A stretch of 64,000 nt of DNA from Pyxicephalus adspersus (lineage: Eukaryota; Chordata; Amphibia; Anura; Pyxicephalidae), in contig NC_092861.1 in NCBI RefSeq assembly GCF_032062135.1, positions 63,509,895 to 63,573,894 on the forward strand. The letters run 5' to 3'. The notes under the pieces are model-generated. The model ran no database searches and had not been told where the DNA came from. It saw only the letters and a list, made by a program, of their open reading frames with translations. Shown piece after piece: positions 49,536-62,356 of this stretch. The position numbers and the translations under genes are program-made. Numbering within the stretch: position 1 is the stretch's first letter; every line of letters starts with the position of its first letter.

Positions 49536-52337
49536 TTATAGATATACCAATGTCTCCTGCATGGCAGTATAATGGGATACATCATCTGTTCCTCCTCTGT
49601 GATGCATTTTACCATTGCAGTATTGTTCAGGGTAATGCATGCATTCCTGCAGTGCAACAGTGTGAATCGGAGTTTGGTTGTAAAATGGTCATCATTTGTA
49701 TCTTGCCTTCATTAAAGGCTAATTAAACTGGTTACCATGTGTACCATTGGCTTGGTATGCTAATTTAATCCTCTGTCATTTACTAAGACAGAACATCAAT
49801 AATATATTGACGACTTCTGCCTATTCCTGCACTGGTGACTTCCTTGTGACTGACCTTTTCCTAAATTGATCCTCTATCATGAAAATGAATAAATATGTTA
49901 ACTGTTCTCTGCATCAAGGTTTGTTTTGTTTTTAGCAAACTATATTTTCTTTCGATGTATTTTACCTTATTACTAGAGGGGTTGTAGATGGGCATTGACT
50001 ATGCAATTACTAATACTATACAATACTATTTTATAAAGTATATTTAAACAATCTTTATTTGCCATCTACTTAGCTTGGAATCCAGTTTTTGTTTTGTGGT
50101 TATCTTCTGTATGGCTTATTAATGTTTCTTCTTCAAGCTGTGCATGGCTCTTAGACATTAGAAGAATAAAATGTCTCCTTATACTATCATATATCAGTGA
50201 TTTCTTACAGTACAGCTCCAACTATGTTTTTAAAGTTTTGCTACTGAGGTTGGTGTACGGATTTGTAATAGTTTGCTTGTATGGCCACCTGTTAGCTATA
50301 AACAGAGTAACAGCAATTAGTGCCATAATCCATATTTTTTTAAAGGGTCCAAACAGCTGTTGCATCTACTAGATTGTATTATCCAGCTATTGGTAGCAAA
50401 TTTTGTAGTAAACTAAAAATTTATAGAAATAATAGAGAACATTATTTAAAATGATGACCTTTGAAAAATCCATTCAATGGTTTTCATTTAATTATGGGGA
50501 CCAATGTAAGCATATGGGCCTATTGCCTAAAATTGTACGCCTTTAACTGTTTTTAAAGTTTAGAGCGAAGGACGGTGCCGTTGCAGGCTCCTATTTGATT
50601 TTCAGTTTTCATGGTGCTGTGATCAGCTCTCACATAAACCATTTGAGGACTTAAATGATTGTTGCAGAGCTGACATCAGCACAATGGAAACTTTGAAAGT
50701 TGTCACCAGAGGCATGTCTTAAATGTGACGTACACTGCAGAATGAATATGCAAACATTGCAGAAAACTGTATTGGCATTTTTATTTAAGGATTCAAGCAT
50801 TTTTCTGGACATGTCTAATTGTAGCTTACCCTTTGGGAAAGTAAATTAAATTAATGTGTTGTATTTTAAAGTGTATCCATGTAAATGTAATATTGCAGCT
50901 TACCAGGCCTTATATGAAATGATTGCGTTAGTCATTTTTTCAGGACATTTTCTGCAAATTGAGGAAATATGTTGAACATGCCAGGAGATCAGTATCCTTG
51001 TCATTTTTACTTCATCAGACAAAAACCTTGTTGTCTCTACGTGACATACTAGTCTCAACAATTCCAACCTGTGTGGTTTCCATTGATGCCATAGAGAAGT
51101 GAGTGTAGGGACAATAAGACAGAACAGTAGTATTACTATGTAAAAATATAAAAGGGGTAAACCTGAAAATATGAAAACCATTTTTTTTAGGTTATATGCA
51201 TTTTAATCCCTTTTCATTATAGAAAAGTTGAAAATCTATATTTAAACCCCCCTTCTCCTTGTATAATACCCGGAATGTAAGAATATGTCTGTGTTGTTTA
51301 TACAGCATGTACATTTTCTATCTTTTTGTTTTTCAATAAACGGATTAAACCGTTGACCATATATCAGGTTATATTGCCAAGTTCTTGGAAAAAATATGTC
51401 TTCCACTGAGAATAAATTTTGTTTGTTATAGAAAATAAGAATGCAAATATATTCTGACTATATGGATATATTTTTTCCCTTTGCATTTTCACTTTGTGCA
51501 CTTTATGATCCAACTGTGCTAAATATCTCATTCAGCTGCTTTCCTTTCCCAGACCTCGTTACATAGCAATTCTTTTTGTCAACACTTCAGGTAATTTCTC
51601 ATGGTTTTCTGTTATGGGAACAGTTACTCAACCCCAAAGCACTAATAATTTAGTTTCTTTGCAGCCTGTATGTCATCTCTGCCATCTCCTTTTTACTTGG
51701 AAATGGTAATTACCTGTCTTCAGTTGACTGTTCTAATTAGAAATCTTATTGGATTGCTTGTTGCTAGACAAAGTTTTTAGCTTGTCAAAGGCTAAGAATA
51801 GGTGTTTGCCTATTGGGACGTGCATCATTATGGAAGATCAAAGTACAATGTCCAAATTGGAGCTCTAAATCCAAGCTCCACAACGCCTGACAAATCCATT
51901 CTTTGATTGTTTTCAGGCAGGCTGTGCTTCGATGTTTTCACTTTTAACTGTAGATTTCTTTTTGAATGATAAAATTGACTGATCTTTCCAGTGATTTTTC
52001 TAAACTCTCTGTCCTAATGCTCCGGAAAGTTAATTGGAGTTTCAGTTGGTGTTGATTACCCTCATTGGTTTCATATAATATTATTGGAATTCATTTACCC
52101 TCAGGGTCATTTGTGGGGCTGTTAATCCAAAACTCTGTAGCTGAACAACACAAAAGGATAGTTTTGATATCTAGAAATATATACCGTATTGTTGGTGATC
52201 AACAAAGGGTAAATGTCTGCCAAATGTTAGACATTCATTTTAGGCTATCATGTCATTCTAAGGTAACATAGTTGTTTTAAACAAGTATTGCCAACGGATA
52301 CTGTGCATTTCTGTGAGTGAGCGAGAGAAGTAAAATA
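49536..52337. other. Intronic sequence, no recognised feature
   Basis: Nothing supportable. The frames at 50094-50372 and 50900-51181 are hydrophobic but motif-free. Confidence 0.4.
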
Positions 52338-52459
52338 TTTTTTTTCATGTACTTGCAATGTGGCTTTGCTATCCAAGGCAGTAAATTCTCTTGCAAAGTC
52401 CCCATCTTGTCATATGTTTTTTCCTTCTGACAGTGTCTAATCAGTCTCTGTGCTGGTCT
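52338..52459 (+). repeat. Direct repeat pair, copy 1
   Basis: About 122 bp (CTATCCAAGGCAGTAAATTC + TCTTGCAAAGTC, CATATGTTTTTTCCTTCTGA, CAGTGTCTAATCAGTCTCTG, TGCTGGTCT) recurs at 55387-55509 with roughly a dozen substitutions. The family was not identified. Confidence 0.85.
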
Positions 52460-52740
52460 CTATTTGTGGAATTCAAATGGAATTGCTTTGTGAGCCCCCA
52501 GTGATTCACAAGGGTTCAGCAAACTGTTATGTGGTTTCAGTGCCTCCATGCCAATTCCCAGCTTTGGTTGTGAAGGGGAGATTCTGGAAAAAGGGGATGA
52601 TTTCTTTTGTTAGATGCCTTTGATGTCCTCTGTATATGTGGCATTGTATAGATGGCAGATTGTGTGTCTGTGTGTGTAACACAACCCAGATTTTTTTTTT
52701 AAGCTTGGTTGCAAGAAATTGTAGGCAAGTGGTAGCCCCA

Positions 52741-52860
52741 GTATTATGACCAAACTCATCAGTAACCACCCACCCACAGTAATCAAAAACAGCTGGGCTG
52801 TTACTGAAAAGTGCCGGGTGCACCCGGCTAAAAGGGGCTGGGGAGAATGCTGTATAGTTT
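52741..52860 (-). repeat. Dispersed repeat, minus copy
   Basis: In reverse complement it matches 35080-35155. The plus strand shows GGGCTGTTACTGAAAAGTGC + CGGGTGCACCCGGCTAAAAGGGG. A short palindrome (CCGGGTGCACCCGG) is at its centre. Confidence 0.6.
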
Positions 52861-54867
52861 TTTTCACACCTATTTAAACAAACATTACATAAAGCAAACA
52901 TTAGATAATATAAACGGTACCAATAGATAAAGAGCATAACTCTGACCAAATGACACATAAAACTGACAACACAAATGCAGATTTAACCCATGACAAAAGT
53001 ACACTTCTATATTTTTCTTTGAATCCATTATAATAAAATCTTTATATTGATAATTAGAACCTCCCTAGGGAGAATGTAGGTAGAACCTGCATTCTTCATC
53101 CTCAAAGGGTCTGGTGCTTGCTATTGACATGTGTCCATACCAAGATCTAAGAAGTTTTCTCTAGGGCCCTCAGAAAGTAGATTGTGCATGTCTGACTCTG
53201 GAAAGGGGATATAAAAAAGTTTGTCAAATTATATAAAATCCTTCCATTTTAGGGAAAATATTCTGCAAGTGGCATCGATTCCTAGTGGTTGCTCATTGTC
53301 AAGGTGGGCTGGTTTGGCAAATTCACGCAAAGCTGACCTAGATAAATCCTTAACTTGAGTCCCGTTAAAAAGTTTTGTGTGGTTTGAGATGGATAGCAAA
53401 CCCACAAACTTTAATAAGAATGTCATTTTTGATAAATCCATTTTTTTAATTATTAAACATATCCTTTGCTCATTATTATTGGATAAATACATGTTTTCCT
53501 TTTTTTATTTTCTTAGCACAGAATATTATATTTAAAGTTGATTTTCCAGTAACTTTACAACTCTGCACGGGTAAACCTCATTTCTTTTTACTTTTAGAAC
53601 TTACAGTACTTTAGTTTTCCCGGATGTCACTTTACCTGAGTTCTTTAACGTTTGTAATATTCTATATCTCTGAGTGAAGATAATGTCTTTCTGTAATAAA
53701 CATTCTTGTCAATCAAAAGTGTATTTAATTCTCATGGGTAAAGTGGGAAATCATAGGAAATCATGTACTTTCCACATAAAACTACAGAAAGTCTGCTTTT
53801 AGGTCGAAAACATTGTGTCATTGATTTAGATCTACTACAAATATAATTTCTCAGACAGCTATTCAAAGATGAGATGTGCGATTGTTTAAATCCCATCCTC
53901 TCATTTTATTATCTTATCTTCCCTTCCCTTATCTTCTCTGAGCTGGACCATGAAGTACACAATCGGGAATAAACACTTTGACCTGATTTCTGTACATTTT
54001 CTAAAACCTGGACAGCAGACTACAGGAGAATGTTAACCAGTGAAAGGTGCAGTGACATTTAAATAACTTTGTAACGGTAACCTGCCTTGACAGGTATGTG
54101 TATATGGTCCCCATTTGTTCGTAGTCATTGTGAAAGCCAGGGCTATACTATCATAACTTCATAGTTCAATCATAAAGTTAGGAATAATTATAGAAAATGA
54201 CTTTTTTATGTATACATGTCTTATTTATTAACTGTAGCTGTATCTTATTTTAGTGAACATTTTTTTTTATTGCACCATGATTTTATTTAATGCATTTTAA
54301 AGAAAAAATATCTTTCATCATGGGTCAGACAAAATTGTCCATACCAAATTATAACCTTTAGGTTGTGTGCTTTTGGGGAAAATATGGCCTTGAGAATGGT
54401 TTACAAATTTGTGTTGTCTGGCATTACATGAAAAATCAGGTGTAGGTTTTTATGTTGTGGCTGTGTGTTGGCAGCCCATTGTAGGTAAATGATCTTCTTC
54501 AATGCAAATCATGTTATTAAGTGAAACACTGCATAATAAAATGTCTTCAGTAACCCACTGAAAAGAGGGGTCCAAAACTAAAAGCCCATCTAAATGTGCA
54601 AAGGAGACCAGGCCAAGAAAACAAGCCATTCCTCAATTTCATCCATTTATCTTTAACAAAAAAGCAGCTAAAAATTACTTTTAGTCTTGATTATTGGTAG
54701 AGAAGCTGTAGCTTACTGCTGGTCTCTGAACAGATATTGCCATGTTGAAAATTTCATTTTAGCCTCTCTAGCTTTATCAGAAAAGCTTTAAGCCACAAGA
54801 GAAAGCACATCTTTACTTAATATAAGGATCAGCATCAAATCACTTATTCATAATCTCTATTAACTTG
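52861..54867. other. Intronic sequence, no recognised feature
   Basis: Nothing supportable. Confidence 0.4.
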
Positions 54868-55085
54868 TATTTTTATAGCGCTGACATATTACGCAGCACT
54901 CTGCAAAGTCCATTGTCATATCACTGTCTCTCCGAAGAGCTCACAATCTAATGTCCCTACTATAGTTCATATGGCCCATTTCTGAGGGAAAGCCAACCAA
55001 CTTCACTGTTTATTTTTGGAATGTGGTAGGAAACTGGAATGCCCAGAGGAAACCCTTGCAAGCACAATGAAGCTGTAACACAAGA
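54868..55085 (-). mobile_element. L2/SINE-type 3' tail, minus orientation
   Basis: TTTTTATAGCGCTGACATATT + ACGCAGCACTCTGCAAAGTCC, GAGCTCACAATCTAATGTCC, TTTTTGGAATGTGGTAGGAAA, GAATGCCCAGAGGAAACCC. Same subfamily as 7096-7375 and distinct from the GCAGGGTCCTCTCC subfamily. Confidence 0.65.
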
Positions 55086-55386
55086 TTCTTCCTTCACTGG
55101 GGCTATTTAGCCTAACATTATACACAGATACTCCTCAGTGTACTGGCTAATTCATTACACTCTTATTTTTAGCCTTCTGTCTTATCTGCTACACACAGAC
55201 CAGGACATGAACTCGCTGCATGTCTTCTTAATCTGCTACCTCTTCAGTACCACTACAGCATTCTAAGTGTTTTTTGACACATTTCACTTCAATACCTGGT
55301 GCTTATGCACAGTGCAAGGATGTAGTCTCTTTTTAAAGAGACTCAGTCACTAGCTTAAATCCAGGTGCACTTGCAGTGCTGTTCAT

Positions 55387-55509
55387 ATTTTTTTTAATGT
55401 ACTTTCAATGTGCCTTTCCTATCCAAGGCAGTAAATTCTCTAGCAAAGTCTCCATCATGTCATATGCTTTTTCCTTCTGAGAGTGTCTAATCAATCTCTG
55501 TGCTGGTCT
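55387..55509 (+). repeat. Direct repeat pair, copy 2
   Basis: See 52338-52459. Same orientation and about 3.05 kb downstream. Confidence 0.85.
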
Positions 55510-55689
55510 AACATCTCTACCCCTTTCCTCTGCTCGCTACCTTTTATGTGGATACCTGGTGAGGGAGTGAAGGGAGAATACTAGATACCACATTAGAATG
55601 GCAATGATGATTCTGCTGGGGTGGCTGACATCATTTTCAAGATGGTGTCACCCAGCAGCATTCTCACTGCTTTTTTATGTCCTATGAAA

Positions 55690-55697
<8 letters not shown>

Positions 55698-55728
<31 letters not shown>

Positions 55729-55732
55729 TACA
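55698..55732. repeat. (AT)n microsatellite
   Basis: A run of A followed by about 12 TA dinucleotides and TAATATATTA. Confidence 0.95.
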
Positions 55733-57154
55733 GGTAAAACACAAACCTAAAGCATGTATAATGCACGTACTGTATTATGCTATAAGATTGGTCTGGTGGC
55801 AGTTACTTTTCAAGGTAAGCTGAATGGAATGTGTGCTATATAGAAAGTATTAGTAGTTCCCAGGTTGGAAGTGCTTTTTGAAAGGTCATTGAGCCCACAC
55901 GTGCAGGTTACTCTTGCAACAGCTGATGTCAAAGTACATACCTATACGATCATAAAAAGATTGACATTTCATCTGCGTGGTAGGTGTGCCAGGAAAAAGC
56001 CTTTGCCCTGTAAAAAGATTAGACATTAGAGAGTAAAATTTTTTCTGGGACAACGTGACACGGACTGACCTATCAAACCTAGTTGTTTGGCGTAAGTTGA
56101 TAACAGCACTTTAGTAGAGGAGTGTCACTCACCTGTAGGGCAGGGTGGTGGAAATGGTATGATATCGGGTTGCTTTCCTGCTTTAGGACCTAAGCGTGCC
56201 TAATGAGAAAACGATTGCGTCTGTCTGAAGGTTGACTTTTAAGCAAAAAAGGTGTTTTTTTTATTTATTTTTTGTAAAATAAATAGTGGCAGGTTATGGA
56301 CTGGCCTAGCCACATCCCTAATTTGAATCCTGTTTAAAATGTTTAGGATAAATTTTAAATGGTCAGTTAAAACAAAATCCACAAATCTCTTGCAACTGAA
56401 AGAAGTTTCCATAGATAATTGCTCAGAAATGCCGTGTAGTCAAAATCAGAATTTGGTGGGCAATGCAAAAACCTTACAAGAACTCTTACAGAACCTTACA
56501 AGAAGGTTTTGAGACCAAGGGAGTACTTACTTACTCACAGTATGCTATTACTTCTTTTAAACGATTTGTAAAATATTTCAGAAAAAGGTAAATGTCCCTG
56601 TGCAAGGATATCATCTTGGATTTATAGGTACAATTTGCATGCAGATGTAAGGTCAGTTTGATTATGGAAAAAAAAATTAACCATTTCTATGGGATGTACT
56701 TACTACTTTCATTACTTTATTTTTGTCTTACACTATTTCCAGGTGTGTATGGCAAATATAACCTTCTACCTGTACTTTTCTTTGCCTGTGCTTTGACAGC
56801 TGTCATCACAGGTCCCACCCAGTGTACACATTGCTCAGAATACACTGTAACTGCAGACTAATCATTAGGAATAAGGGAAGCATGGGTTCCACGTACCTGT
56901 TCGATTCCAAGTCTTTAGCAGGGCCTTTTCTTGTTAAGAGGCATGTGTTCTCTATGCTATGGACATGTGTTCTCTAGGCTAATGACAATTGTATACAGGA
57001 GCATAAGAAATTCATAAAGTGACACAATATTCCAAGATAAAACAAGATAGCTCATTTAAATTAAAACTTTGGTTATTCTTCCTAATAAAGTGTGCTCTGT
57101 CATTTCAGTGTAAAGCAGCAAGGTAGCCTAATGGCTTGTTCCTTCTGCTACTAA
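55733..57154. other. Intronic sequence, no recognised feature
   Basis: Nothing supportable. A local near-duplicate (GGCATGTGTTCTCTATGCTA / GGACATGTGTTCTCTAGGCTA) is near 56940. Confidence 0.4.
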
Positions 57155-57156
57155 TA

Positions 57157-57603
57157 CAGGTAGACCCCTGGTTACATACAAGATAGGGACTGTAGTTTTT
57201 TTTTCTTAAGTTGAATTTGTATGTAAGTCATAACAGGTACTTTATTTTAATAAATGCAATTTGGACAGATGTTTGTCTCAACATATTAGGCAGCATGGTG
57301 TCAGTTATATATAAAATCCTCACTGTGAGTTAATCACAAACAAAGGAATTACAAAAACAAAACAAAAAAAAACTTTAATAGACATTCATTAGCTTCTGGA
57401 GCAAGCTGTGCTTTGATATGCAAAAAGAAACAACTGCAGAGTTTTGCTTGGTCCATTAAACAGTTACAAGATGTTACAGATCAGCTCCATTTTCAAGATC
57501 CTCCAAAAACCTCCATTCTGCACAGGAGCGAGCAGGGAAGCCCCAATCGTTCATATGTAGGAGGTGTCCGTATGTCTGATATCCTTAACTCGGGGACTGC
57601 CTG
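57157..57603. mobile_element. MITE with CAGGTAGTCCCC termini, copy 1
   Basis: A 447 bp element flanked by TA (57155-57156 and 57604-57605). The left end is CAGGTAGACCCCTGGTTACA. The right end is CTTAACTCGGGGACTGCCTG, the inverted form. Interior blocks ATAGGGACTGTAG, TTGAATTTGTATGTAAGT and ATATGCAAAAAGAAACAACT are shared with copy 2. The 121-codon frame 57413-57778 starts inside it and is not taken as a gene. Confidence 0.75.
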
Positions 57604-57999
57604 TACTTGTACTGGAACTTTCCTGTGCAGCATTGTCCCTCAAGGACAGTATGAGTTAGGACTAAAGAACACCTACCAGTATTGTAAAAATGAATGTTCC
57701 TGCCAAAGGTGCTTCGAATCAATACTAAATAAGGCGGCTGAATACTTACGTGAATGTAATACTTCATTTTTTAATTAATTTAAATTGCCTAAAATTTTGT
57801 ATAGGGTACTGAGTATAGATTTAATGAGAGGAAAAAATGTAATTGATTATAGCATCAGTCTGCAGCATAAAAAAATTGTGTGATATATCCAGCCTATATT
57901 TTGGACCTACATTTTGTGACCAAGCAGGTAACACAGAAATCTGTAATCTGAAGCAAGTGAGTGGGATGTATTGTATTTGATCATTACAAATCCTTTATC

Positions 58000-58320
58000 A
58001 GTGTAGTTATATTTACAGTACAATCAGAGAAAAGTAAAGAGCGTAGAAGAAAGAAGGCTTTTAATAGGCACAGAGAAGTAGGTTAATATATTACAACTAG
58101 ATACTTTATTCGTTAAACTAAATTCTAAGGCTTAATTTAATACAAAAGTGGATCAAGATATAAAAACATGACATATTCAGACATCACCAAAGGGTGCCCA
58201 TAACTTATCACAAAGTAAAAATGTAGTTTACAAACTTGTGAGAGTAAACAGCGTCAAAGAACGAGTTTCTACCTGATGTGTTTCACCCATCAGGGCTTCC
58301 TCTGGCTTTTTTGAGGCCGT
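58000..58320. repeat. Dispersed-repeat fragment sharing the 181-220 core
   Basis: Contains ACCTGATGTGTTTCACCCAT then CAGGGCTTCCTCTGG at 58271-58306, matching the core at 181-220. Outer boundaries are uncertain. Confidence 0.35.
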
Positions 58321-59778
58321 TTGACCCACAAGTTTTATAATTGGTTTCGCTATTCACCTGCAGGTGCAATAACATCCAAATTGAATTACCTGTACTGGTT
58401 GTGTTACGATGAACATTTAAAGAGTGTAGATCAGCAAATATGGCATCATGATAATACTGGAGAGTATTGTGAAGAGTCCTGTGTGGTTATTTTCAGATTG
58501 GTGCTATTGGAGTGAAATGGTATCTATTCATTTTTATTTTTTAAGATGAGATATTGCCAGGTAATATAGTATTCATTACTGATGTTTAAATGTATAAGGT
58601 TAACGAAATTAGAAGAGATCAGGTAATGAAAGGGTAATTAACAAAGATGGGATACTTAAACTTTAATGTATAGGGTTATTGAGATTAAATGTGATGGAGT
58701 AGTAGAAGGGTTAAATGACCAAAACTCATATATTAGTGTTGGTGGTATATGGGGAAGAAACAGCGTGTCCGCAACCAGCCTCTGTACTATTTACAGTGTA
58801 CAGAGATATTTTCCCAGGGTTCTCTTTTAAACTTCTCATTTTAAAACATATTGTTGGGGCACATTAGTTTGCATTTTCTAATTGTGTTCTGTTCTGTACA
58901 AAAGAGCATATGGAATATTCTGCCCATGACAATAAGCATTATCATAAAAGTACAGATTCTTTACTTCCAGTATGCTTTTTATGCAGCACAATACTGACCT
59001 GTGGATTAAAATGGGAAACATGGCAGCAAGCCCAAACCGATATACTTGGAAAGTATACAATAGAAGTCGTTTCATAGGCTAGAAAAACAGTTAAAGTGCT
59101 CCTATGTTTTACTTACCATGAGAAGGGTGTTCTTAGTGTATGTGATGAGGTTTTTTAGTGTTTCAGGTTGTGAATTGCCCTAATTTCATATTTGTATTAC
59201 TTTTTTATTTTGACTTTTATTGCAGTTTTTGGTGTAGGATTTTTTTTTTAGGCTGTTAGAATAGTTCATGAAATGTTGATTAAATATGTAGTAAAAAGGT
59301 TACTCTGTGTATGCAACTTACCCTAAATTCATTTTGTAGAAGTAAAAAACATATTTTTCTGCTAAAAAGAAACCTGGAAACATTTTAGAGCCAAGCATCA
59401 AATTTGTAAATTTCATAGTATCTTCATTCAAATGCCAAATATGTAAATTGAATACATTGGTGCTGAGTACCTCTCAGTATAATGGGTCCTGTGGCGTTTT
59501 ATTGAACATGGACTTGTAGGTCCTATGGTCTAATAAAATAAAGTAGTGCAAAGAGAAATGACACTGCCATAAATCACTCTTAACCCTCTGAAAGGCAATG
59601 TTTACTATTTTTATGGTTTATTCATTTTTAAGAATGCTCTAAGTATCTGTTTGTCCCAGAAAAACGTGTTTCCCTGTATGGTTTGTTCCGGTTCGTAATT
59701 ATATATATGTTGAAGATTACAGCCATATTTTCTTTCTATGCAAGCTTCTCCACCATCTTTGCAGGGCTGCCAACCAAG
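58321..59778. other. Intronic sequence, no recognised feature
   Basis: Nothing supportable. Confidence 0.4.
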
Positions 59779-59780
59779 TA

Positions 59781-60300
59781 CAGGTAGTCCCGAAGGTAAA
59801 TACGAGATAGGGACTGTAGGTTTGCTCTTTAGTTGAATTTGTATGTAAGTTGGAACAGGTACATTATTTTAATAAACACAATTAGGGCAGATGTTTGTCT
59901 TAACATATTATTAGGTAGCATGGTCTCAGGTAATGTAAAAAAATGCTCACGGTGAGTTAATCACAAACAAAGCAAAAAAAAAAAAAAAACTAAATTTAGA
60001 GAGTCTAGACATTCATTAACTTCTGGGGCAAGCTGTGCTTTAATATGCAAAAAGAAACAACTGCAGAGTTTGTCTTAGTCATTAAAGAGTTACAAGAGGC
60101 TGCAGAAAGAGCTCACCCCCATAAGATCACCCACAACCTCAGCTGAGTTTAGTAAAAGATTTCTGCAAGTCATAAAAGTTCTGCAAGTCATACAAACTGC
60201 TCCCTTCAGAACTCTGTTCTGCACACAAGTGAGCAGGGAAGCCCTGTTTGTATCTAGGAGGCGTCCGTATGTTGGATGTCCTTAACCTGGGTACTACCTG
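59781..60300. mobile_element. MITE with CAGGTAGTCCCC termini, copy 2
   Basis: A 520 bp element flanked by TA (59779-59780 and 60301-60302). The left end is CAGGTAGTCCCGAAGGTAAA. The right end is CTTAACCTGGGTACTACCTG. It contains a stretch (GAGCTCACCCCCATAAGATC...TCTGCAAGTCATA, twice) absent from copy 1, so copy 1 appears internally shortened. Confidence 0.75.
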
Positions 60301-60302
60301 TA

Positions 60303-61702
60303 GTTCATCTCTTAATCTTCACAATAGTTTTCTTCTTTATTTTGGTTTTTTTTTTTAATGAAGTAAGTGTGTGGTAGTGGTTTTGCATGTCATGCTTATC
60401 CTAACCCTAGGTTTTCTTTTTTTTTGTGCTTTTGAATTACTTTTATCAGCCAGCATGTAATTTTTTTATTTTTTTGTCCTTCAGTACTTCCTAGCATCTT
60501 TTACTGTTGTACTTTCTGACTTAAGTATCTGGAAATGCTGAGAATCAATCAGCAAAGCTTTCCAGGCAGGAATCCAAGCTAAATTAGCTGCATCAAATCA
60601 CTGCTACTGTGCACTAGATAATACAGTATATGACAGTCCAGATCATTATACTATATTTTGAACAGTGATACAGCAAAAAGCAATCCACTGAACAAAATCC
60701 TAAGCATAAAAGAAAATCCACTGAGTGTCTTTGTTGAGAACTGATTGATTCTTAAAACCCCAACAGTTATTGAAATCAAGGTAAAACAATTAAAGACAGA
60801 GTATACAGTTGTATAAATTTAGTTGAAGTATTACCCTAAAGTAATTTTTGCAGTTCTATTCCTGTTTTACGTGTTTTTTTTCATCCATATTTTCTTGTAT
60901 TAAATGGAACTATCTCTGCTTTACAACCAATTAAAGCTTATCTGAACCCAAAAAGAAAATTTAAATATTTTTCAGGCTACCTGTTCTTAGCCTGAAATAT
61001 GAAAAACCCAGCCACCACATCTAAGAATGTTTTCCAGCATGGTTTTAAATGGAAAATCAACATTTTCTATTGAAAGTTCTTACATGGAGGTAATCTTTAC
61101 TTGTATTTTTCAATGTAAAATAAGTCTTTTTCAACCTATTTCCCTATCACAGTTTCCTCTTTGCTGCAGCTTCTATGCTTCCACACAACATGCTCAATTA
61201 CTGTGTTGGTTGTTCTGTAGAAGATTTTGGTCTTCTGCAGCAGTAGTAGTCTACAGATTTATACTAAGTCTGCAGGTTCTACAAACAGGAAGTAGTACGA
61301 TAATGTATGATGATAGAACTTCCTAGGCGATCTCCATTTAAGCTTCATTTTTACAGTTGTTCCATTGTAAAAAGATTAGGATTAGATAATGTACTTTATT
61401 TTTTTTCCCAAGTGAATAATTTCAGGATAGGATGTATACAGTCTTGGTTACCATAGCATGCACTAGCATTCTGGAATATTTTAAATACTTGTCACCAGAA
61501 ATACATGGAGAGTGAAAATAACGCAATTCTGCTGAACATGTCAGAGTCTGTCTTCAATCATTGGTAGTCACAGACCTATAATCATGTGATCTCCAATGTC
61601 TTGATCTATATACATGTTTCATGTCTCTGAAAAATGTTGATGCCAAAATATCCACATAACTGCTAAACGTCCAGCATTTCCAGTGTGAGGTTATAGTAAG
61701 TA
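60303..61702. other. Intronic sequence; possible degraded TTAA-type MITE end
   Basis: CCAATTAAAGCTTATCTGAA + CCCAAAAAG near 60926 resembles the TTAA-flanked terminus at 27434. A small hairpin follows (TTTCAGGCTA...TAGCCTGAAA, near 60972-60998). No matching right end was found. Confidence 0.35.
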
Positions 61703-62354
61703 GTGTTGGTCGAATATTTCACTATTCGATTAGACAGCTTTTCGATCGAATAGGGGGATATTGTTCGGGTGATCAAACTTTGAATTCGAACACCATTAAA
61801 GTCAATAGGGGGTAAATTCAGGTTATTTTTCGGGACTGTGTAAATCTGTCCGCTCTCTTGATTGCTCTTGCAGCCCTAGCCAAACTCTAGTATGTGTTCT
61901 TGGATAGAGATTCTCTATCCAAGAACACAGGAGTCCCACGGGATTCCCGGGCACTAGAGGCTAAATGGGGACAAATCTCCCTATTCATTCACCTCTAGTG
62001 CTCTGTGATTGGCTGAGGAAGGGTAAACCCTGATGACGCTTGAGCTGTCATCAGGGTTACCTTTCCTCAGCCAATAACAGAGCACTAGAGGTGATGAATG
62101 TGGAAACTTGTCCTCATTTAACCTCTGTGCAGCTGTTGGAATCATCCTGTCGTTGGATAACCTGTAAAAAAAAAAGGTTATTTATACAAATCACACACAT
62201 TCAATAAATTACTTTAAAATTAGAGCCTCTTTTTTAACTCCTTTTTTTACACGTGAATTTGCAAAGTCGAATCCCATGTTTTTCGGGTCTATCCGAACTC
62301 AAACAGCCATATCCGGGTTGAATATAAGGACAACCCAAATTCGAACACCAACAC
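61703..62354. mobile_element. Palindromic MITE with GTGTTGGT termini
   Basis: A 652 bp element flanked by TA. The left end is GTGTTGGTCGAATATTTC. The right end inverted is GTGTTGGTGTTCGAATTTGG. The centre holds a strong hairpin: TTCACCTCTAGTGCTCTGTG at about 61988 pairs with AACAGAGCACTAGAGGTGATG at about 62076, and the stem continues through ATTGGCTGAGGAA and TAACCCTGATGAC to a small loop. The TA TSD suggests a Tc1/mariner-type source. Related blocks occur at 15478-15895. Confidence 0.7.
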
Positions 62355-62356
62355 TA

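Noticed and set aside
56895..56915. GTTCGATTCC resembling a tRNA/SINE B box
   Set aside because: No A box at the right distance and no cloverleaf; chance match.
57413..57778. 121-codon frame with a cysteine-rich end
   Set aside because: Its first half is MITE sequence and it crosses the MITE boundary. The cysteines do not form a known motif.
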